Assembly: GCA_015296065.1 (NCBI GenBank)
Contig: DVDU01000235.1
Coordinates: forward strand, 1 to 64,000
Length of the DNA: 64,000 nucleotides
Source: Oscillatoriaceae cyanobacterium M33_DOE_052
GTDB taxonomy: Bacteria; Cyanobacteriota; Cyanobacteriia; Cyanobacteriales; Laspinemataceae
Direction: 5' to 3'
The notes under the pieces were generated by a model. It saw only the letters and a program-made list of their open reading frames with translations, did no database searches and was not told the DNA's origin. Of this stretch, positions 55,640-63,824 are shown piece after piece. The position numbers and the translations under genes are program-made. Numbering within the stretch: the stretch's first letter is position 1; every line of letters starts with the position of its first letter.

Positions 55640-56503
55640 TTACCTGGTGTCCGGATGGCCTGTGGTAGGGGAGGGGATGGGGGGAATTTGGGATAGAGCC
55701 CATCGTACTTGAGACAGGATACCCCGCAACATAGCCACTTCATCGGCGGATAGCCCTGCTCGATTGTATAGTCGCCGGAATTTTTCCATCCGACTAGCGG
55801 CAGTATGGGGATAAAGATACCCAATGTCGAGCAGTAATGCTTCCAGTTGTTGATAATACCCTTCCAGGATATCTAATGATACAGGGGGGTTAGGGTTGGT
55901 AATGGGGGGTATCACACCTGGGGTTACTGGTTGTTTTTTCGCCTGAGACAGTTCATAACTGCAAATGGCTACGGATTCTGCTAGGTTCAGGGAGGGATAG
56001 GCGGGGGATGAGGGTATGCGCACGAACCGCCCCGCGTAGTTCAGTTCGGCGTTGCTCAGTCCCCGGTCTTCTGGGCCAAATATCAAGGCCGATGGGGTTT
56101 CTAGCAGCCAGGGTAGGGCGTCTCTGGGGTGTTCTAGGGTGGTGGCGACCGATCGCTCTCTGGCGGTGGTGGCGATCGCTCGGTAGCATCCCGTCAGCGC
56201 TTCGGGCAGAGTCCCTACCACGATCGCTGTTTCTAGAATATCTGCGGCGTGAACTGCCATTTGCCGCGCCTGGGCGCCCAAATGCTCACACTGGGGATTT
56301 ACCAGCACTAACTGCCTCAATCCCATATTTTTCATCACTCGGGCGATACTCCCGATATTCAATTCCCCCGCTGGCTCTACTAAAATAATCCGCACTCTGG
56401 CTAATGATTCATCCATAATCCTAGATTTAACTCTCTCATCTATGATCCGGCTTGTGGTGGGGTAGCTGATCATCACCTGATGGTATTTACGTTGCTCGGG
56501 CAT
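55640..56503 (-). CDS. trmJ: TrmJ-type RNA methyltransferase (SpoU family)
   Basis: A 287-residue SPOUT enzyme: motif 1 ELNIGSIARVMKNMGLRQLV, motif 2 ALIFGPEDRGLSNAEL, motif 3 SLNLAESVAICSYEL. Relatives methylate the 2'-O of tRNA position 32. The knot domain begins at about residue 36, so the first 30 residues (MPEQRKYHQVMISYPTTSRI) may be too long; the ATG at 56416 is an alternative. Single gene. Confidence 0.92.
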   Translation of the reverse strand: MPEQRKYHQVMISYPTTSRIIDERVKSRIMDESLARVRIILVEPAGELNIGSIARVMKNMGLRQLVLVNPQCEHLGAQARQMAVHAADILETAIVVGTLPEALTGCYRAIATTARERSVATTLEHPRDALPWLLETPSALIFGPEDRGLSNAELNYAGRFVRIPSSPAYPSLNLAESVAICSYELSQAKKQPVTPGVIPPITNPNPPVSLDILEGYYQQLEALLLDIGYLYPHTAASRMEKFRRLYNRAGLSADEVAMLRGILSQVRWALSQIPPIPSPTTGHPDTR

Positions 56504-56520
56504 CGATCGCTACTGCTCAC

Positions 56521-56715
56521 ATAAATTAAATCCCCTCCGGGCACGGCATCTTGAATATTAAGCCGAAATGAAAAATCTTCATAACGCCGTGCCCTCCGAT
56601 GGTCATCTGAAACGAAAAATCCCGCCCCGTGCCCTTGGATTTGCCCGTGGTGGCGGGCACGGCGTGATTAAAATCTGGGTTTTTCTATAGAGGTTAACAT
56701 AGCTGTGCTACTCCA
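56521..56715 (-). repeat. Dispersed repeat, copy 2 of 2
   Basis: Read on the minus strand: AGTAGCACAGCTATGTTAAC, GAAAAACCCAGATTTT, ATTTTTCGTTTCAGAT, matching 10731-10862. Internal hairpins (GGGCACGG with CCGTGCCC) occur twice. No gene is visible in 56504-56869. Confidence 0.8.
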
Positions 56716-56869
56716 AAATTTATTTTATTCATATGATTTGTAAATTAAATCGCGTAGATACTGTATTGACTTGTCAAGGAGTAGTCGATAAAAAAAACAT
56801 TCTCATTCTTATCTGAAATGACTATAACATACAAGGGACACGGCATGCCGTGTCCCTGTATATTTACCC

Positions 56870-57223
56870 TTAACCAAAAGTGGAACTATTCCAACCCCAC
56901 ATATACCCTTTGGCGTCGTTGAATTCTATGTAAATGCGATTGGTGGGAACCCCTATAGCACCACTGATTGTTTGGCAAAAATCCTGGCTCATAGATTTAG
57001 TTTTATCGGGACTCATCGTCCCCACACTTTTGATTTCTATGTAGCATACCGGGTCAGTGGTGCCACCAAAAGTCATTGGTACTTCTGACTCAAAAGCGGT
57101 CATCACATAAGATTCTGGTTTACCAGTATGTTTGGCCAGACTAGCCGACAAATTTTTGAGCAGGGTTTCCACTGCAGTTTTATCTGGGGAAGCAACAGAG
57201 CTTTTAACTGTGATTAGAGGCAT
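56870..57223 (-). CDS. MIF/phenylpyruvate tautomerase family protein
   Basis: A 117-residue protein of the macrophage migration inhibitory factor fold. Pro2 (after Met removal) is the catalytic base of the tautomerase; MPLITVKSSV and RIYIEFNDAKGYMWGWNSSTFG are characteristic. Bacterial homologues occur in Prochlorococcus and other cyanobacteria. Role unknown. A stretch of dispersed hairpins follows upstream. Length and Pro2 intact. Confidence 0.9.
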   Translation of the reverse strand: MPLITVKSSVASPDKTAVETLLKNLSASLAKHTGKPESYVMTAFESEVPMTFGGTTDPVCYIEIKSVGTMSPDKTKSMSQDFCQTISGAIGVPTNRIYIEFNDAKGYMWGWNSSTFG

Positions 57224-57247
57224 AAATCAGGAATGTAGTAGTATAAT

Positions 57248-57346
57248 AGGTTTGTAGTAGGGCTTTAGCCCAAATTCCAGAGTATCATAGGTTTGTAGTA
57301 GGGCTTCAGCCCAAATTATAGAGGGCTAAAGCCCTACTACGAGCCT
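57248..57346. repeat. TTTGTAGTAGGGCTTTAGCCC hairpin pair
   Basis: Two direct units with GTAGTAGGGCTTTAGCCC (57254 and 57293) and an inverted unit GGGCTAAAGCCCTACTAC (57323-57340). Same family as 40546 and 61857. Between the MIF gene and flavin reductase. Confidence 0.85.
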
Positions 57347-57360
57347 AAAGAGAAACAACA

Positions 57361-57855
57361 TTAACCGCCGTAATTCCAGCCGGTACTTTCCAGCAAGAGG
57401 AGTTGGCCTTCGCGGTGGATACCGGCGGCAATAACTTCGCCGACGTAAACGGTGTGATCGCCTTTTTTGACGCTGCCCACAACTTGGCATTCCACATAGC
57501 CGAGGCTGTCTTTGATGATGGGACAGCCGGTGGCGCCGGTGTAAAATTCTACGTCTTCAAATTTATTGCCGTTGCGACGTTGGGGTTTGAAGAATTTCTG
57601 CGCTAGGTCTTTTTGACCAGCTTCTAGGAAACTGAGAGTGAAAACGCCGCTGGCTTCTATCATGGCGTGCGATCGGGAATCCTGACGGACGCAGTTTACC
57701 ACCAAAGGAGGGGTAAAGGATGCTTGCATCACCCAGGAGGCAGTAAAGCCATTGAGTTCTTCCCCGTCACGGACGCCGCAGATATAGATTCCGTGGGGAA
57801 TCAGTCGCAGGAGGGTTTTTTTGGCCTGTTCGTCTAACAAGGTATTTTCTAACAA
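57361..57855 (-). CDS. Flavin reductase-like FMN-binding protein
   Basis: A 164-residue split-barrel flavoprotein: GEELNGFTASWVMQASFTPP then LVVNCVRQDSRSHAMIEASG and VFTLSFLEAGQKDLAQKFF. Members reduce or bind FMN and serve as partners of oxygenases or diflavin proteins. Only TTG starts are available: a 15-bp duplication doubles the first codons (LLENT / LLDEQ), so either TTG at 57855 or 57840 may begin translation. Downstream of cobM on the same strand. Confidence 0.85.
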   Translation of the reverse strand: MLENTLLDEQAKKTLLRLIPHGIYICGVRDGEELNGFTASWVMQASFTPPLVVNCVRQDSRSHAMIEASGVFTLSFLEAGQKDLAQKFFKPQRRNGNKFEDVEFYTGATGCPIIKDSLGYVECQVVGSVKKGDHTVYVGEVIAAGIHREGQLLLLESTGWNYGG

Positions 57856-57890
57856 GGTATTTTCTGTGCTATAATGGTTGACTCATACAG

Positions 57891-57962
57891 ATAATGAATC
57901 CGGCTTGCGGGATTGAAACAGGGACGGGCAACAATAATGAATCCCACAAGCGGGATTGAAAT
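57891..57962 (-). repeat. Pair of CRISPR-repeat-like sequences
   Basis: Two 29-base copies of ATAATGAATCC......CGGGATTGAAAY (57891-57919 and 57934-57962), 14 bases apart. They differ in the central six bases (GGCTTG versus CACAAG). GGATTGAAAC is the usual CRISPR-repeat end, but one 14-base gap is too short for a spacer. No cas genes are in the window. Possibly an array remnant. Confidence 0.4.
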
Positions 57963-57964
57963 GA

Positions 57965-58765
57965 TTATTTAGGGCGAAAGATATGAGCGTGTTCGGGGTT
58001 GTAGAGACCCGATCGCCTTCCCCCCGGTTCTTCCGCCGCCATTGCGCCCAGAGCGGGACTAATCACATAAAGCGTCGTCCGGCTCAACTTCTCATCATTG
58101 GTACAAGTAGCCATTTTGTCAAGAGGTACAAGCCAAATTTTTTCATCAGGCCAACCCAAACGGTAGCAAATCGCCACCAGCGTATCTGGGGGATAATGCT
58201 GTTGTAATTTTGCCTGCGCTTCTTCCACCTGACGAGCGCTCAAGTACAAACAAAGACTGGCACGGTGCGCCGCCAACCCCTCCAACTCCTCACTATCAGG
58301 CACCGCCGAAGCCTTACCGCTGACACGGGTAAGGATAATCGTCTGCACCAACTCCGGTACAGTCAGCTCCACTTTCAGTTTCGCCGCTGCCGCCTGAAAA
58401 GCACTGATACCGGGAACGATTTCATAGGGAATTCCCGCCGCTGCTAGAGCCTGCATTTGCTCATAGATCGCACCGTAGAGGCTGGGGTCCCCAGAGTGCA
58501 GCCGCACCACCGATTTGCCAGCACGCACCCGCGCTATCATCACCGGCAAAATCTCCTCTAAGGTTTTATTCGCCGTGGGGATAAGCTCGACATCCCGGCG
58601 ACAGACCTGTAAAATCTGCTTTGGCACCAAAGAATCAGCCCATAAAATCGCGTCTGCTTGTGCCAGCAGCTTTTGCGCTTTAACTGTGAGTAAGTCCGGG
58701 TCTCCCGGTCCAGCACCGACGATGTAAACTCCCGGAGTCAAGGGAGGCGATTGGGTTTCACTCAT
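57965..58765 (-). CDS. cobM: Precorrin-4 C11-methyltransferase
   Basis: A 266-residue SAM-dependent tetrapyrrole methylase: [20 protein letters not shown] (start), [20 protein letters not shown] and [20 protein letters not shown] (motifs typical of CobM/CbiF). It methylates C-11 of precorrin-4 in cobalamin synthesis. It overlaps lgt by 8 bases, so they are co-transcribed though unrelated. Full length. Confidence 0.95.
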   Translation of the reverse strand: MSETQSPPLTPGVYIVGAGPGDPDLLTVKAQKLLAQADAILWADSLVPKQILQVCRRDVELIPTANKTLEEILPVMIARVRAGKSVVRLHSGDPSLYGAIYEQMQALAAAGIPYEIVPGISAFQAAAAKLKVELTVPELVQTIILTRVSGKASAVPDSEELEGLAAHRASLCLYLSARQVEEAQAKLQQHYPPDTLVAICYRLGWPDEKIWLVPLDKMATCTNDEKLSRTTLYVISPALGAMAAEEPGGRRSGLYNPEHAHIFRPK

Positions 58766-59645
58766 TATTCGGCAACTCCGGCGGGTTTAAGGATGGTTCT
58801 GGTGCAGCGGGGACGGTATCTGGGAGCCCGCGATTTAATAAATACAGCCAAGCCAAACCGGCTAATCCCAGCAAAATGCCTGTGAGGCTGACCATCTGGG
58901 CGATGCGCAACGGTCCGAGCATGAGGCTATCGGTCCGCAATCCCTCAATCCAGAGGCGTCCCGTGCTGTAGGCGGCGAAGTAAGTTAAAAAGATAGTGCC
59001 CAGTTTCAATTGCAGTTTCCCCTGAATGCCCTGGAAGAATAGCACGAGCAACAGAGCGAATACCATTAAATTCCAGAGGGATTCATAGAGGAAGGTAGGA
59101 TGGAAGTATTCAAATTTGAGGTAGTCCCAGGGGCGCTGGGTGGGGGGGATGTACAGTTTCCAGGGGAGGTCTGTGGGTCTGCCGAAGGCTTCAGAGTTGA
59201 AGAAGTTGCCCCACCGACCAATTGCCTGACCGAGGATGAGGGAGGGGGCGATTAAATCCGCGAGCTGCCAAAAGGAGATTTTTTGGAGACGGGCGAAAAT
59301 CCAGGCGGCTACTGCTCCGCCAATAATTGCCCCGTGAATGGCAATTCCTCCTTTCCAGATGGCGATGATATCCCCAGGGTTTTGGGCGTACTGGGGCCAT
59401 TCAAAGATCACATAGTAGATTCGGGCGCAAGGAATCGCCCCTACTACCAGCCAGATGGCTAAGTCCCCGATGATTTCCGGGTTTAACCGCCGCTGTTTGG
59501 CTAGGTATTGCGATAGCATCACCCCGGTGAGTACGGCTGTGGCAATGAGCAAGCCGTACCAGCGCAGGGTCAGCGGCCCGAACTTGACGATAATCGGGCC
59601 GGGAGAGGCAAATTGAAAAGCGAGATAGTCTGTGAATGCGTTCAT
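58758..59645 (-). CDS. lgt: Prolipoprotein diacylglyceryl transferase
   Basis: A 295-residue membrane enzyme with about seven helices: [40 protein letters not shown] and the Lgt signature [19 protein letters not shown], then [12 protein letters not shown]. It transfers diacylglycerol to the cysteine of lipoprotein precursors. First gene of a two-gene unit with cobM. Confidence 0.97.
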   Translation of the reverse strand: MNAFTDYLAFQFASPGPIIVKFGPLTLRWYGLLIATAVLTGVMLSQYLAKQRRLNPEIIGDLAIWLVVGAIPCARIYYVIFEWPQYAQNPGDIIAIWKGGIAIHGAIIGGAVAAWIFARLQKISFWQLADLIAPSLILGQAIGRWGNFFNSEAFGRPTDLPWKLYIPPTQRPWDYLKFEYFHPTFLYESLWNLMVFALLLVLFFQGIQGKLQLKLGTIFLTYFAAYSTGRLWIEGLRTDSLMLGPLRIAQMVSLTGILLGLAGLAWLYLLNRGLPDTVPAAPEPSLNPPELPNNE

Positions 59646-59727
59646 AAGTTTTGATTTTACTCTTGTCCCTTGTCATTTGTCACTTATCCCTTGTGCCTGG
59701 TCATTTGTGGGATAGGATAGAAACCGG

Positions 59728-59792
59728 AGAAACCGGGTTTCTGGCAAGATTTATCGCGAGTAACCGAGATGTGGTTAAGAAACCCGGTTTCT
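59728..59792. repeat. AGAAACCGGGTTTCT inverted repeat, non-coding copy
   Basis: Perfect 15-bp arms (59728-59742, 59778-59792) with a 35-base loop, the same geometry as the copy inside the gene at 42969. Both loops contain GCGATAAAT (inverted here). Heptamer repeats flank it. Confidence 0.85.
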
Positions 59793-59836
59793 GAACCCCC
59801 AATGACCAATGACAAAGGACAAAGGACTAATCACCA

Positions 59837-61222
59837 ATGAGTAAAACTTCTATCCGTCCGGCGCGCATCAGCAAAGTTCTGCCAGAGTCGATCGCTTCTG
59901 AAATCGGTTTTGAACCGGGAGACGCGATTGTGGCCATCAATGGCCAAAAACCCCGTGACCTCATCGATTATCAATTTCTTTGCACTGATGAAGTCTTAGA
60001 ACTGGAAGTTTTAGACAGTCATGGAGAAACTCACCATATAGAAATAGAAAAAGATGATGACGAAGATTTAGGACTAGAATTTGACACAGCAATTTTTGAT
60101 GGTTTAATTCAGTGTAATAACCGCTGTCATTTCTGTTTTATTGACCAAAAACCACCGGGAATGCGCGATACTCTGTATCTGAAAGATGATGATTACCGGT
60201 TGAGTTTTCTTTATGGCTCTTATCTGACCTTGACCAACCTTTCGGCGCGAGAATGGAAACGGATTGAGGAAATGCGCTTATCTCCTTTATATGTTTCGGT
60301 TCATGCTACGGAGCCAGAGGTGAGGGAGCGTTTGTTAAAAAATCCCAGGGCTGGAGAAATTTTAAATCAGTTGCGTTGGTTTCAGAAAAGACGGCTACAA
60401 ATTCATGTTCAAGTGGTGGTTTGTCCGGGGATTAATGATGGAGAACACCTAGAGAGAACGCTTTTAGATTTAGCGAAATTTGGCAGCGGCGAAGTTCCGG
60501 CAGTGGCATCGGTGGCGGTGGTGCCGGTGGGTTTGACCAAGTTTCGTCCGACGGAAGATGAGTTAATCCCGGTGACGCCAGAAAAAGCGCGGGAAGTTAT
60601 TGCCCAAGTGCAATCTTTGCAAGCGAAATTTCAGAAAAAAATTGGTTCTACTTTTGCTTGGTTGGCTGATGAATGGTTTTTGATTGCGAGTCGGGACGGA
60701 GATGAGCCGGTGAGCCAGGGGGGTAGCTCCTACGATTTGCCACCTGCCCAAGCCTATGAGGAATATCCCCAGATTGATAATGGGGTGGGTTCGATTCGTC
60801 TCTTTTTAAGTGAATTTGAACAGGCGGCTAGCGTTATGTTGCCAGAGGCTGTATCGCCATCACGCCGGTTGACGTGGGTGGTGGGTAATGCGGTGGAAGT
60901 TGCTTTCGGGCCGATCGTGCAGCGTCTGAATCAAGTTTCGGGATTGACTGTGGAAATGGTGGCGCTCCATAGCGACTTTTGGGGGCAAAAGATTAGTGTG
61001 ACTGGGGTCTTGACGGGTCAAGATTTGCTGGCGGGGTTGCGGGGAAAGGCGTTAGGGGATGGGATTTTGCTGCCTCGGGTGATGCTCAAACATGGTGAAA
61101 CTCGGTTTCTCGATGATGTGACGGTGGAGGACTTGGAGCGGGAGTTGGCAACGCCGGTGTCGATCGTGGCGGGGGTGGAGGAGTTGCTGGAATCTTGTAT
61201 TGGTAACTTGTCACTTGTCTAA
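59837..61222 (+). CDS. PDZ - radical-SAM/DUF512 protein (TIGR03279-like)
   Basis: A 461-residue protein. The N-terminal PDZ-like domain (about 10-75, VLPESIASEIGFEPGDAIVA) is followed by a radical-SAM core with Cys93, Cys97, Cys100 (IQCNNRCHFCFIDQ, CX3CX2C), and a DUF512 region (about 290-450). It is a cyanobacterium-wide protein of unknown reaction. The final residues (CIGNLSLV) come from a heptamer repeat (TTGTCACTTGTC). Start ATG follows a GGACTAA heptamer tract. Confidence 0.9.
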   Translation: MSKTSIRPARISKVLPESIASEIGFEPGDAIVAINGQKPRDLIDYQFLCTDEVLELEVLDSHGETHHIEIEKDDDEDLGLEFDTAIFDGLIQCNNRCHFCFIDQKPPGMRDTLYLKDDDYRLSFLYGSYLTLTNLSAREWKRIEEMRLSPLYVSVHATEPEVRERLLKNPRAGEILNQLRWFQKRRLQIHVQVVVCPGINDGEHLERTLLDLAKFGSGEVPAVASVAVVPVGLTKFRPTEDELIPVTPEKAREVIAQVQSLQAKFQKKIGSTFAWLADEWFLIASRDGDEPVSQGGSSYDLPPAQAYEEYPQIDNGVGSIRLFLSEFEQAASVMLPEAVSPSRRLTWVVGNAVEVAFGPIVQRLNQVSGLTVEMVALHSDFWGQKISVTGVLTGQDLLAGLRGKALGDGILLPRVMLKHGETRFLDDVTVEDLERELATPVSIVAGVEELLESCIGNLSLV

Positions 61223-61256
61223 TGACAAAGGACAAATGACAAAGGACAAATGACGA

Positions 61257-61298
61257 CCCAGTGTAAACCCATTTTGCGAGAAATGGGTTTACACTGGG
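61257..61298. promoter_or_regulatory. 18-bp perfect inverted repeat before padR
   Basis: Arms CCCAGTGTAAACCCATTT (61257-61274) and AAATGGGTTTACACTGGG (61281-61298), loop TGCGAG. It lies 24 bases before the padR ATG and has no T-run behind it, so it fits a PadR operator better than a terminator. Confidence 0.6.
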
Positions 61299-61321
61299 TT
61301 TAGTCTATCAGTTTGATATAT

Positions 61322-61864
61322 ATGCTGGAACTATCAGCTTTGGGTCTGCTCCAGCGATCGCCCCTGCATGGCTACCGCCTGAAGCAGCAGCTAGAGCTAT
61401 TTATGAGCAACTGCATCAGCGTCAACTATGGGGCGATTTACCCCCTGCTGAAGCGCCTACAAGAGCAGGACCTCATTGCCACCTTGGCAGAGGAGTCTGG
61501 GAATGGCGGACCGAGCCGCAAAATTTACACCGTCACCCCCAAAGGGAGGGAGCGGTGGCGCCAAAAAATGCTTGACCATCCCCATGAAAGCTGGGTCAAC
61601 AGTCGCTCGCGATTTGGCATCAAGTTTTTTTTCTTTAGCGACATCGAGCCGGAACTGAGAGTAAAGCTCTTAGAACAGCGGTTGATAGTCTGTAAAGGAC
61701 GCCAAGAAAGTGTGGCGGCTCAGCTACTACCAGAAGACCCATATCAAAAAGAGGCATGGTTAAAGCACTTGGCAATCCTAACGGATGAAATTGAGTGGTT
61801 AGAGGCGCAATTGTCTAATTTGTCATTTGTCCCTAGTCATTTGTCACAATTCCTAGGTTCGTAG
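61322..61864 (+). CDS. PadR-family transcriptional regulator
   Basis: A 180-residue regulator: winged-helix domain (1 to about 85, LGLLQRSPLHGYRLKQQLEL, NYGAIYPLLKRLQEQDLIAT) and the C-terminal dimerisation helices (EPELRVKLLEQRLIVCKGRQ). ATG at 61322 is chosen over the TTG at 61313. PadR members often repress adjacent efflux genes; the HlyD adaptor follows. The C-terminal tail LSNLSFVPSHLSQFLGS is written by a TTTGTCA/TAGTCAT repeat. Confidence 0.92.
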   Translation: MLELSALGLLQRSPLHGYRLKQQLELFMSNCISVNYGAIYPLLKRLQEQDLIATLAEESGNGGPSRKIYTVTPKGRERWRQKMLDHPHESWVNSRSRFGIKFFFFSDIEPELRVKLLEQRLIVCKGRQESVAAQLLPEDPYQKEAWLKHLAILTDEIEWLEAQLSNLSFVPSHLSQFLGS

Positions 61865-61906
61865 TGGGGCTTTAGCCCAAACTCCTGTGGGCTAAAGCCC
61901 CACTAC
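61857..61906. repeat. TTCGTAGTGGGGCTTTAGCCC hairpin pair
   Basis: GTAGTGGGGCTTTAGCCC and GGGCTAAAGCCCCACTAC in dyad around AAACTCCTGT. It overlaps the last codons of padR and probably ends or attenuates its transcript. Confidence 0.85.
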
Positions 61907-61967
61907 AAACCCTTTCAGACCAATGACCAATGACTATTTGAGTTAGAAATATTTTTGGTAAAACCCA

Positions 61968-63779
61968 ATGGATAAACCCAAATCCTCTTATTTCTTGGAG
62001 GAGGAGAAACCAGATTTATCTTCTCCAGATGAAACAGTAGAGCCGATAGAAGAATCCCCCTTAGAAATGCCGGAGGTAGAAAAACCAAACAGGCAAGGAA
62101 CACTGAGGCTCCAAAGTTTTGGTAAGTACAAAAGTGCGGTGGGGGCGCTGGTGGGCGCTCTGGCTCTGGCGGGGTTGGCGGTTTGGGGTTGGCAGTTGTG
62201 GTTTAAGCCGACAGAAGAAGCCAGTGCTAAAGGCGCCGGGGCCGGAAAGGTGCGAGCTTTGCCTGTGCAATTGACAACGGTGCAGGTGTCGGCGTTGGCG
62301 GAATCTTCTGAGTTTGTGGGCTATTTGGAGGCACCGAAGTCCACAGAAATCCGGCCAGAAATGGAGGGGAGGTTGACGGCAATTTATGTGCAACCGGGCG
62401 ATCGCGTCCGCCAAGGACAAACGATCGCTCGCATTGACCCGGAAGATGTGCGGGCGCAACTAAGTGGGGCACAAGCGGCATTAGCGGCGTCGGTGGCGCG
62501 ACTCAACCAACTGGAAACAGGCACTCGCAGCGAAGAAATTGAGCGGGCCCGTTCTCGTCTAGAACAATCTCAAGCCCGCCTTGCGGAATTGCTTGCTGGT
62601 AGCCAAGCCGAAGAAATCAAGATTGCCCGCAGCCGTCTAGAGCGCGCCCAACTTAGTCTGGATGTGTTGCGATCGGGCAGTCGCCAGCAGCTTGTCGCCC
62701 AAGCCGAAGCCCGCGTTACCCAAGCCCAAGCCCGCCTGGACTTGGTAGAAGAGCGGCTGCGGCGCAATCGGATGTTAGCAGAGGAGGGGGCGATTTCTCG
62801 AGATAGACTCGACGAAGTGGAAACCGAAGCTCGCACCACCCGCGCCAACCTAGAAGAAGCTAACGAGAGCTTGGCGCAGTTGGAAAAAAGCTCTCGCGAA
62901 GAAATTCGCACGGCTGAAGCTGAGGTAGAAGAAGCACGCCTTGCCCTCACCCTGGTAGAGCGTGGTCCGCGTCCTGAAGAAATCGCCCGGGCGGAAGCGG
63001 AAGTGGAAGAACGCCGTCAGGAATTGCGCCAAATGGAAAACGGCACTCGCCCGGAGGAAATCGATCGGGCGCGTGCGGAAGTCGCCGAAGCCAGAGCCCG
63101 AGTCCAAGCCACAGAAGTACAACTCAACCAGATGGAAGTCCTCGCCCCTTTCTCTGGCACGATCGGCGATGTGCCCTCTAAATTGGGGGATTTTGTCACC
63201 AAAGGACAAACCATCACCACTCTCACGGAAAACGATTATTTGGAAATGCGCCTCTGGATTCCTACAGAGCGCGTGCCTCAATTGCGATTAGGATTGCCAG
63301 TGGAAATTCGAGACAGTGGCGGCAAGGCTTTAAGTGAGGGAAAAGTCACATTTATCTCTCCCAGTGCTAGCACTGAATCCCAAAACGTTCTCGCCAAGGC
63401 CACTTTTGAAAATCAGCGCTCCGAGTTAATTAATGGGATGTTTGTGCGGGCTAAAGTGATTTGGCGTCAGCGATCGAGCATCATGGTGCCCGCCACAGCG
63501 ATTATCTATGAAGGAGAGCAGCGGTTTATTTATCTGGCGCAACCAGCAACTGGTGAAAATGCCACAGAAACACCGGGTTTACAGGCCAAAAAACAACCAG
63601 TGAAACTGGGAGTAGTCGAAGGCGATCGAGTGGAAATTATCGACGGTCTCACCACCGGCGACAAAATCGTAATCTCTGGTCTGCAAAAAATCCGGCCAAA
63701 CGCTCCCCTCTCACCTGTGGAGAAAGAGCCGCCAAATAGTAAAGAATCTGCCCCACCCAGTCAAACCGACAAAACTTAA
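61968..63779 (+). CDS. HlyD/AcrA-type efflux adaptor
   Basis: A 603-residue membrane-fusion protein. Acidic cytoplasmic tail, one helix (about 56-75, AVGALVGALALAGLAVWGW), lipoyl halves EMEGRLTAIYVQPGDRVRQG and APFSGTIGDVPSKLGDFVTK, and an unusually long coiled coil (about 160-385, repeats such as SRLEQSQARLAELLAGSQAE). Adaptors of this type link an inner-membrane ABC or RND pump to an outer-membrane duct. The pump gene is probably beyond the window. Regulation by the PadR gene upstream is likely. Confidence 0.9.
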   Translation: MDKPKSSYFLEEEKPDLSSPDETVEPIEESPLEMPEVEKPNRQGTLRLQSFGKYKSAVGALVGALALAGLAVWGWQLWFKPTEEASAKGAGAGKVRALPVQLTTVQVSALAESSEFVGYLEAPKSTEIRPEMEGRLTAIYVQPGDRVRQGQTIARIDPEDVRAQLSGAQAALAASVARLNQLETGTRSEEIERARSRLEQSQARLAELLAGSQAEEIKIARSRLERAQLSLDVLRSGSRQQLVAQAEARVTQAQARLDLVEERLRRNRMLAEEGAISRDRLDEVETEARTTRANLEEANESLAQLEKSSREEIRTAEAEVEEARLALTLVERGPRPEEIARAEAEVEERRQELRQMENGTRPEEIDRARAEVAEARARVQATEVQLNQMEVLAPFSGTIGDVPSKLGDFVTKGQTITTLTENDYLEMRLWIPTERVPQLRLGLPVEIRDSGGKALSEGKVTFISPSASTESQNVLAKATFENQRSELINGMFVRAKVIWRQRSSIMVPATAIIYEGEQRFIYLAQPATGENATETPGLQAKKQPVKLGVVEGDRVEIIDGLTTGDKIVISGLQKIRPNAPLSPVEKEPPNSKESAPPSQTDKT

Positions 63780-63824
63780 ACTTGGTCATTGGTCATTGGT
63801 CATGGGTCATTAGTCAGAAAGGGT

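Noticed and set aside
57891-57962. True CRISPR array
   Set aside because: The only gap is 14 bases, repeat centres differ, and no cas gene is present; kept as a remnant-like pair only.
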